NCBI GenBank assembly: GCA_964491665.1
Contig: CAZBII010000004.1
Location: 6,782 to 70,781 of the forward strand
DNA: 64,000 nt
Reading direction: 5' to 3'
DNA from: Ch67 sp964491665
GTDB taxonomy: Bacteria; Pseudomonadota; Gammaproteobacteria; Pseudomonadales; Ketobacteraceae
This document shows, piece after piece, positions 58,573 to 64,000 of the stretch (position 1 is the stretch's first letter; the number at the start of each line of letters is the position of its first letter). The notes under the pieces were generated by a model. The model was not told the origin of the DNA and did not search any database. It saw only the letters and a program-made list of their open reading frames with translations. The position numbers and the translations under genes were made by a program.

Positions 58573-59079
58573 ATGGCAAACCTCGAAATCGAGCGCAAGT
58601 TTCTGCTGCGGCAGGTGCCGGCGGATCTGGATCTGTCCATGGGGGTGCGCATCCTGCAGGGTTATCTGTGTCTGGAGGAAGGGCGCGAGATCCGCATCCG
58701 TTCGATGGCGCGCCAGTACACCATGACCATCAAGGAAGGCACCGGCCTGACCCGGCGCGAAACCGAAATCGAGCTGGACCCGAAACAGTTCGAGGATTTG
58801 TGGCAGTGCACGCTCGGGCGCCGTATCGACAAGATGCGCTACGACTATCCCTGGCAGGGCCACACCCTGTGCATCGACCTGTACCGCGATGCGCTGGACG
58901 GTCTGCATATCGTGGAAGTGGAGTTTGCGTCGGAAGCGGCCAGCGTTGCGTTTCCCGTGCCGGGTTTTGCGGGGGAAGAAATCACCGCGATTGGCGACTA
59001 TTTCCATCTGGAGCAGGTGTTGCAGCAGCGGGATCGCACTGCTGTCAGTGCCGCAGACCGGCTGACCGTGTCTGCCTGA
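58573..59079 (+). CDS. CYTH-domain protein (inorganic triphosphatase-like)
   Basis: 168 residues from ATG 58573. NLEIERKFLL at the start is the ExExK CYTH signature; paired Glu/Arg residues in REIRIRS, YTMTIKEG and RRETEIEL line the tunnel, and VEVEFASE closes it. CYTH tunnel enzymes hydrolyse triphosphates or bind polyphosphates; YgiF is the E. coli example. No CHAD domain follows. Stands alone between terminators. Confidence 0.88.
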   Translation: MANLEIERKFLLRQVPADLDLSMGVRILQGYLCLEEGREIRIRSMARQYTMTIKEGTGLTRRETEIELDPKQFEDLWQCTLGRRIDKMRYDYPWQGHTLCIDLYRDALDGLHIVEVEFASEAASVAFPVPGFAGEEITAIGDYFHLEQVLQQRDRTAVSAADRLTVSA

Positions 59080-59132
59080 GCTTGCCGGCCCGCATTCGTC
59101 CCATCGCCATTTATATTTACCACCCATAAAAA

Positions 59133-59164
59133 AGCCGGACGCACCTCTCGATGAACGTCCGGCT
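59133..59164 (-). terminator. Intrinsic terminator of the RoxA-like gene
   Basis: On the minus strand AGCCGGACG pairs perfectly with CGTCCGGCT (59156-59164 and 59133-59141) and is followed by TTTTTT, 39 bases after the cytochrome stop. Confidence 0.85.
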
Positions 59165-59202
59165 CCCGCCTGCGAGCAGCGGGCAGTCAGGCATGCGCCT
59201 GT

Positions 59203-61647
59203 TTACAGGGTCTTCATGTATTCGATCAGGGCATGGCGCTCCTGGTCGTTCAGCACCTCGGTGAAGTCGTGGCCCTCATTGCCGCGACTGAACTCGTGCG
59301 TGTTGACGATGCGGCGCGCTTCCAGATCCTTCCTGCTCAGCGGAGGCAGTACCTGGTAACCGAGCCAGACCTTGCTGCCGATCCGGTTCGACAGCCAGCT
59401 GAGGATGCGGTCGCCGGCGTTGGTCGGGTTGCAGTTGTACTTCTCGGTGCCGGCAATGCAGGGAATTTCCTCGTACTTCCAGCCCAGGTTGTCCATGTCG
59501 TAGGCCGCGAGGCTGTAATCGAAGCCCTTGTTGAGGCCGGGGCCTTCCGGCTCGGTCTGCGGCGGTGCCCAGATGCCGGGACGGTCGGAGGGTTTCAGCA
59601 CGCCCCACACGGTCGGTACGCTGCCGTTGTGGAAGTAGGGCGCGGCGGCCCAGACGCCGTACAGCGGCGGCGCGGTGTAACCCTTGATGTCGCTCCAGCG
59701 GTTGGGGCCTTCCAGACGCTGTCCGCCACCGGCCACGTCATTGCGCAGGCGCGCCAGACTCTGGCCGGGGCGACCCTGTCCTTCCCTGGTCCATTCCGGA
59801 TGCAGTTCGTCATAGGCCCACCAGGAAGTATTCCACGCCACCTTCATCGGTTCCGACATGACATTGGTGCGCTCGGGATCGGTGCGGATGATTTCAATCG
59901 GCGTAGTGACGCCGGCGACCCCTTTCAGGCGCGGGTCGGGCAGCATGGTGGGGTCGGCGGCGTAGCGCGGTGAATACACGCCGTGACAGCCGGCGCAGGA
60001 GCCGTTGGAGTCCGGTTTCGGAATGTGTTCATTGCCGCCGTTGGCCCACAGGTCTTTGGTGTGGAACAGCACTGCACCGGCCTCTGCCAGACGGGTGTCG
60101 ATCTGGTCAGGATAGGGATAGGCTGGAGGCGACAGCGAGTTCAGGAACGCGGTGACCTTTTCAAACTCCGGTTCCAGTGCGCGGCGTTCCTCGCCACTTA
60201 GCATGAAGGTGGCCACTTCCAGTGCCATGGTGGAGCGCACGTTGTCGGAACTCAGTGCGCCTTTGAACAGGCGCGTCATCCAGGCGCGGCTCCACCAGTG
60301 GGGTGCGCGCATCTGGCCGGCCGAACCGTGGCCGGGGAACAGTTCGGCGCCCAGTCGCAGTTGCAGGGTTTCCGCGTCGAAGCCGACGTAGAGTGCGTCG
60401 ATCACGCCCAGCGCGTTGGAGCCGCCCGCGTGCGCGCCGAAGGGATAGGGTGCGATGGCGGGAATGCCGGCGAGGCGTTTGGTGAAGTCGTTGACGAAGA
60501 CGCCGATGTCCATGAAGTTGCTGCCGCGTCCCCAGTGGAACTGCTGGCCTTCCTCGTCGGTGCCCAGACGGGAGTCGTGGCAGAAGGAGCAGTTGACGGT
60601 CATTTCGCCGTTGTAGGTGCCGTCCAGCCGTTTCACCATTGCCAGTCCCAGCGGCAATTGTCCGCTGCCGCCATCGGTGAGATTGGGGTCTTCACCTTCC
60701 AGCGGATACGGGTTGCGGAATTCCGCCTTGAACAGGCCGTAGCGCTTCAGTACTTCCTCGTCGAAATTGGCGGGACGTTCCTTCAGGCCCCAGGATTTCC
60801 AGAGGTTGCGGTAGTTGCGCGGAGTGAACAGGCGCAGGCCGCCCATGAAACGGGAGCCGAATTTCACCAGCTCCTCGCCGGCCGCGACGCGTTCTTTCCA
60901 CTCGCCGCAGGTGGCGGCCGGTTGCAGCGGATTGGCGCGGTAGGGCGGCAGCGGGTTGTGCACGTCCACCCAGTAGGCGTTGAACTGGATCGCGGTGCCG
61001 GGCTTGTTGATACCTTCCACCACCAGACTGCGGGGATCGACGGGCAGCGGGGTGTCGTCCGGTTTGCCGTCGCAGCCGGCTACCAGAGGGGCTTGCACGG
61101 GGCCGGTTTCCAGCAGGGGCAATTCGTCGTCTTCATCCACCACTTCCGGTGGTTCTTCTTCGGTGGGGGTGGCGCAGCTGGCGGGGTTGTCCCAGCAGCC
61201 GAACAGCTTGGCGACGTCGGTATAGGCTTCGCTGCCGGCGGGCCAGCTTTTGCCGCCGCTGTGGGGCTCGGTCAGGTCGGCGTTTTCCACCAGAATGGCG
61301 TTGGCGGTGGTGCCTTCGCCCAGTTCACGCCAGGCGGCGTAGAAGTCGTCGTAGTGATTGGCGGAGTTGGTGGACAGCAGCAGGCCGTCGCCGTCGTCGG
61401 TGTCTGCCAGTCCGCCGGGAACGTGGCAGGTGGCGCAGAAGTTCAGGCGGGCGGCAATGCGGGCGTCGAAAAAGGCATGGCTGTCGAAGGCGGCGGGCTG
61501 GGACGTGGTTGGTCCGCCCGTGTCTGTCGTGGCGGCGGCGCGATCGCCGTTGCCGGTGTTGCCGGAGGATGAGCCTCCGCCACCGCATCCCGGCAGCAGG
61601 GCAATGGTTGCCAATATGGGAATGACGAAACCGCTGTAGGGCTTCAT
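59203..61647 (-). CDS. Large multihaem c-type cytochrome lipoprotein, RoxA-like
   Basis: 814 residues from the ATG at 61647, chosen for its GAGGAGA box and because it gives a compact signal with lipobox LLPGC21. Three c-haem motifs: C71-A-T-C-H75, C353-S-F-C-H357 and C551-A-G-C-H555. The C-terminal half (SNGSCAGCHGVYSPRYAADP, GYTAPPLYGVWAAAPYFHNGSVPT) closely resembles the rubber-oxygenase RoxA/RoxB group of MauG-related di-haem dioxygenases. An N-terminal extension of about 150 residues with the extra haem is unusual. It should sit on the outer membrane or periplasm and may cleave polyisoprenoids or another hydrophobic polymer. Confidence 0.8.
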   Translation of the reverse strand: MKPYSGFVIPILATIALLPGCGGGGSSSGNTGNGDRAAATTDTGGPTTSQPAAFDSHAFFDARIAARLNFCATCHVPGGLADTDDGDGLLLSTNSANHYDDFYAAWRELGEGTTANAILVENADLTEPHSGGKSWPAGSEAYTDVAKLFGCWDNPASCATPTEEEPPEVVDEDDELPLLETGPVQAPLVAGCDGKPDDTPLPVDPRSLVVEGINKPGTAIQFNAYWVDVHNPLPPYRANPLQPAATCGEWKERVAAGEELVKFGSRFMGGLRLFTPRNYRNLWKSWGLKERPANFDEEVLKRYGLFKAEFRNPYPLEGEDPNLTDGGSGQLPLGLAMVKRLDGTYNGEMTVNCSFCHDSRLGTDEEGQQFHWGRGSNFMDIGVFVNDFTKRLAGIPAIAPYPFGAHAGGSNALGVIDALYVGFDAETLQLRLGAELFPGHGSAGQMRAPHWWSRAWMTRLFKGALSSDNVRSTMALEVATFMLSGEERRALEPEFEKVTAFLNSLSPPAYPYPDQIDTRLAEAGAVLFHTKDLWANGGNEHIPKPDSNGSCAGCHGVYSPRYAADPTMLPDPRLKGVAGVTTPIEIIRTDPERTNVMSEPMKVAWNTSWWAYDELHPEWTREGQGRPGQSLARLRNDVAGGGQRLEGPNRWSDIKGYTAPPLYGVWAAAPYFHNGSVPTVWGVLKPSDRPGIWAPPQTEPEGPGLNKGFDYSLAAYDMDNLGWKYEEIPCIAGTEKYNCNPTNAGDRILSWLSNRIGSKVWLGYQVLPPLSRKDLEARRIVNTHEFSRGNEGHDFTEVLNDQERHALIEYMKTL

Positions 61648-61767
61648 GGGGTTCTCCTCGATCCTTGTCTTCATTTTTGTTGTGGGTGGCGAACGGCGAC
61701 GGAGAGGGAAGACTGCCAGACGAACCTTTGCCCAGCGTCAGCGCCAGTGTTGATCAGAGCACGAAAC

Positions 61768-61787
61768 CGGTGACTGATCAGTCACCG
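61768..61787. promoter_or_regulatory. 20-bp perfect palindrome upstream of the RoxA-like gene
   Basis: CGGTGACTGATCAGTCACCG (61768-61787) is its own reverse complement. It lies 121 bases before the cytochrome ATG in the gap after the histidine kinase gene. A regulator binding site is likely; TetR-type operators have this form. Confidence 0.55.
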
Positions 61788-61873
61788 AAATGCTGGCACC
61801 GGGTTTCGGGACAGTCAAAGGGAGGGAATGGATTGGCCGGTGGCTGTTGTCGCGATTGGCCAGCGCGGGGCTT

Positions 61874-64000
61874 TCATTCCGCGACAGGCGCTGCGTGGGG
61901 CTGGCGCAACGGCAGTTCGACGGTGAAGCGGGCACCCTTGCCGGGCGTGCTGTCGAGGGACATGTGGCCGCCGTGCAGGTTGACCAGTCCCAGGGTGAGA
62001 TAGAGGCCCAGTCCGGTGCTGGCCTTGCCGTCGACATAGGTGTCCAGGCTGGCGAATTTCTGGAACAGCCTGCGGCTGGCCTCGGGCGAGATGCCCTTGC
62101 CGGTGTCGCTGACAATGAGGTGGATGTGGCCGCGCACGTCGGCCGGGTTCAGGCGGATGTCGATGCTGCCGTGGTCAGTGGCCTTGATGGCGTTGGAGAC
62201 CAGGTTGTAGAGAATCTGGCGCAGCATCTTGCGGTCGGCCTGGATCAGCACCGGTTCCGGTGGCACGTGGTAGCCGTAGTCGATGGGTTTGCCTTCCAGC
62301 AGGGCGCGGGTTTCGGCGTGCACTTCGTCAATCAGGCGGTTCAGGTCGAATTCGCTCAGCTGCAGGTCCATGCGGTCGGCTTCGATCCGGGAAATATCCA
62401 GCAGGTCGTTGATCAGGGCCATCAGGTGCTGGCTGCTGCGCTCGATGGTGTCGAGGGCATCCATGTGGCGCGGTTCGATGGCGCCGTCCAGCTTTTTCTG
62501 CAGACGGTGGGTGAAGCCGATGACAGCATTGAGCGGCGTGCGCAGTTCGTGCGACATGTTGGCCAGGAAGTTGGTCTTGGCGCGATTGGCACGACGGGCG
62601 TCCTCGATGGCGGCATGGAGTTTCTGCTCGGAGTTCTTGCGGTCGGAAATGTCGGTGCCCACGGCCAGCCAGCCTTCCATTCTGCCGCCGGCGCCCATGA
62701 CGCGGCTGATGCCCAGCAGGACGTGACAGCGGCTGCCGTTGCGACGGGTGAGCACCCATTCGCCGTGTTCGGTGTCGCCCCGCTCGGCGGCGGTGGTGAA
62801 CAGGGCAAAGCCGCTGACGTCGATCTGGTAGCGCGCCCGGAGTTTTTCCTGCTGCGCCTGCAGCTGTGCGGCGTCGATGAGCGACTGGGGAAAGGTGCGG
62901 CCGATCAGTTCCTGTTCCGGGTAGCCCAGCAGCTTGCTGGTGCCGGCGTTGCAGTTCAGGATCAGGCCGCCGGTGTCCATGCTGATGATGATCAGGTTGG
63001 CGCTGTCGAGAATGGCCTGCTGCATGGCCAGGCTTTTTTGCAGCAGGGCGGCAGTGTTGCGATGTTCGCTGTTTTCCCGCTGCAGCTGGTGGGTGCTGTG
63101 GGCAGCGTCGCGCAGGGCGTCGTGCAGTTGCCGGGTGCGGCGGTTGTACCAGTGGGCCAGCATGCCCAGTTCGTCGGGAGTGTCATGTTCCAGGCTGATC
63201 TCGCGGTCTTCCCGCGCGGCCTGCATCACCTGGCCGGTCATGCTGCTGAGGCGGCGGAACAGCACATTCCACAGGAACAGGGCGGCCACCAGTCCCCACA
63301 GGCCGATGCTGATCAGGCTGCCCCAGGTGATGGCGCGACTGATGGCGGCGGCGGGACGCTCGCTGTCCGACACGGGAAACACGCTGACGATTTTCCAGAA
63401 GGTGTGCGGCATCTGGTGAATGATGACGATGGACGGTTCCCGCAGCAGGGTGTCGTCTGCCACGGTGAACTGGGCGAGCAGTTCGGGTTTCCATTCATCC
63501 AGTCGCGCCATGTTGTGGGCGATGACGCGGGCTTCCTGCAGATCGATCTGGCTACTGGCGGCGTTGATGGACTGGGCAAGCTGCTGCACGTCTTCACTGT
63601 CATGGCTGGCAATGGTTTCGTCGCGCTCGTTGAGCTGTTCCAGGCGGTCGGCCACCGGCTGGAACACGGGCTTTTCCAGCGCCAGTTCCTGGGTGTAGAT
63701 GAAATCGGTGAATGATTTTCCGGTCGCGTCGTCAGTGCGCTGGGTGCGCACAAGTTCCAGGTCGGGAAAGGCGATGAACTTGTTGTTGCGGTCTACCACG
63801 AAGGCATAGCCGGGGCGGTCGCGGAATTTTTCCTGCAGCAAGGCGTTCACGCCTTCCAGTTTCAGGTCGATGGTGGTGACGCCGGCAAATGCGCCATTGA
63901 GCCGGAACGGTGAGGTGCAGGTGACCATGGGCTGCAGGGAATAGGGATCGGTGTAGGAGCGCGACCAGTAGGAATGCCTGGTGGGCTGCAGGCGGGTGGG
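61874..64000 (-). CDS. Sensor histidine kinase, N-terminus cut by the window edge
   Basis: At least 708 residues are visible; the frame is open to 64000, with YWSRSYTDPYS at the edge pointing to a periplasmic Cache domain whose start is outside. Then a transmembrane helix (GLVAALFLWNVLF), a HAMP segment (DELGMLAHWYNRRTRQL), a PAS domain (ILNCNAGTSKLLGYPEQELIGR), the phospho-acceptor FLANMSHELRTPLNAVIGF, and the ATPase with NAIKA, DTGKGIS and GLGLYL boxes. All catalytic boxes are intact. No receiver domain or response regulator is visible. It senses an external small molecule, identity unknown. Confidence 0.93.
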   Translation of the reverse strand, partial: PTRLQPTRHSYWSRSYTDPYSLQPMVTCTSPFRLNGAFAGVTTIDLKLEGVNALLQEKFRDRPGYAFVVDRNNKFIAFPDLELVRTQRTDDATGKSFTDFIYTQELALEKPVFQPVADRLEQLNERDETIASHDSEDVQQLAQSINAASSQIDLQEARVIAHNMARLDEWKPELLAQFTVADDTLLREPSIVIIHQMPHTFWKIVSVFPVSDSERPAAAISRAITWGSLISIGLWGLVAALFLWNVLFRRLSSMTGQVMQAAREDREISLEHDTPDELGMLAHWYNRRTRQLHDALRDAAHSTHQLQRENSEHRNTAALLQKSLAMQQAILDSANLIIISMDTGGLILNCNAGTSKLLGYPEQELIGRTFPQSLIDAAQLQAQQEKLRARYQIDVSGFALFTTAAERGDTEHGEWVLTRRNGSRCHVLLGISRVMGAGGRMEGWLAVGTDISDRKNSEQKLHAAIEDARRANRAKTNFLANMSHELRTPLNAVIGFTHRLQKKLDGAIEPRHMDALDTIERSSQHLMALINDLLDISRIEADRMDLQLSEFDLNRLIDEVHAETRALLEGKPIDYGYHVPPEPVLIQADRKMLRQILYNLVSNAIKATDHGSIDIRLNPADVRGHIHLIVSDTGKGISPEASRRLFQKFASLDTYVDGKASTGLGLYLTLGLVNLHGGHMSLDSTPGKGARFTVELPLRQPHAAPVAE

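Noticed and set aside
59233..63715. Long plus-strand frames opposite the RoxA-like gene and histidine kinase
   Set aside because: Gly/Val/Gln/His-rich shadow translations of high-GC genes; no start signals or domains.

Overview
The window reads as a chromosome segment of a GC-rich gammaproteobacterium carrying one complete Mu-like transposable prophage. RdgC, a PA0069-type radical SAM protein behind a LexA box, an RMD1-family protein, imelysins and many fatty-acid/lipid-type enzymes suggest a Pseudomonas/Alcanivorax-type lineage, but I cannot fix the genus from sequence alone.

Left host flank (1-16384). A periplasmic redox/metal cluster runs imelysin (partial), di-haem oxidoreductase, imelysin lipoprotein, DUF1513 protein, with a convergent Tat-exported multicopper oxidase. 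Then come an SRPBCC protein, a ferritin-like diiron protein, a Lys/Ala/Pro-tailed AlgP/PhaF-like coiled coil, a thiolase, a double-FHA membrane protein, RdgC (minus strand), an alpha/beta hydrolase and a small lipoprotein. A tight minus-strand operon follows: AMP/thymidine-phosphorylase-like enzyme, PRPP-synthetase-like enzyme, RMD1-family protein.

Prophage (16385-54185, 37,801 bp). It is bounded by a perfect 5-bp duplication (CAGGG), starts TGTA and ends TACA, and carries inverted TGAGA-containing sites at the same offset (+19 to +24) from both ends. Order: a left-end accessory gene (minus), repressor (minus), Ner, small early genes, DDE transposase A, ATPase B, a cassette of small overlapping genes with DUF3164, GemA and Mor, a terminator, an AT-rich membrane-protein moron (minus), lysis genes (GH108 endolysin, 3TM holin), DksA-type zinc finger, DUF2730, gp26-like, DUF3486 small terminase, large terminase, DUF935 portal, MuF head protein with an added C-terminal HExxH domain, a 232-bp central gap, protease/scaffold with internal start, capsid genes, then contractile-tail genes (sheath, tube, frameshifted chaperone pair, tape measure, gpN, gpP, spike, gp46-48), ending with beta-helix and Ig-like receptor-binding candidates. 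A 16-bp motif recurs just before the lysis, protease/capsid and late-tail modules and is a candidate late promoter.

Right host flank (54186-64000). LexA-box-controlled PA0069-type radical SAM gene, DUF2236/MpaB-family oxygenase divergent from an acyl-CoA synthetase, DUF2788 protein, CYTH-domain protein, a large RoxA-like multihaem lipoprotein, and a truncated Cache-HAMP-PAS histidine kinase.

The observations I rate highest are the MuF protein with a gluzincin-like C-terminal domain and an overlapping downstream small gene (possible phage-carried toxin/immunity pair), the precisely defined prophage ends, the repeated late-promoter motif, the -2 frameshift in the tail chaperone, and the left-end ORF that runs out of the phage into host DNA. 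No tRNA, rRNA, CRISPR array or insertion sequence was recognised.
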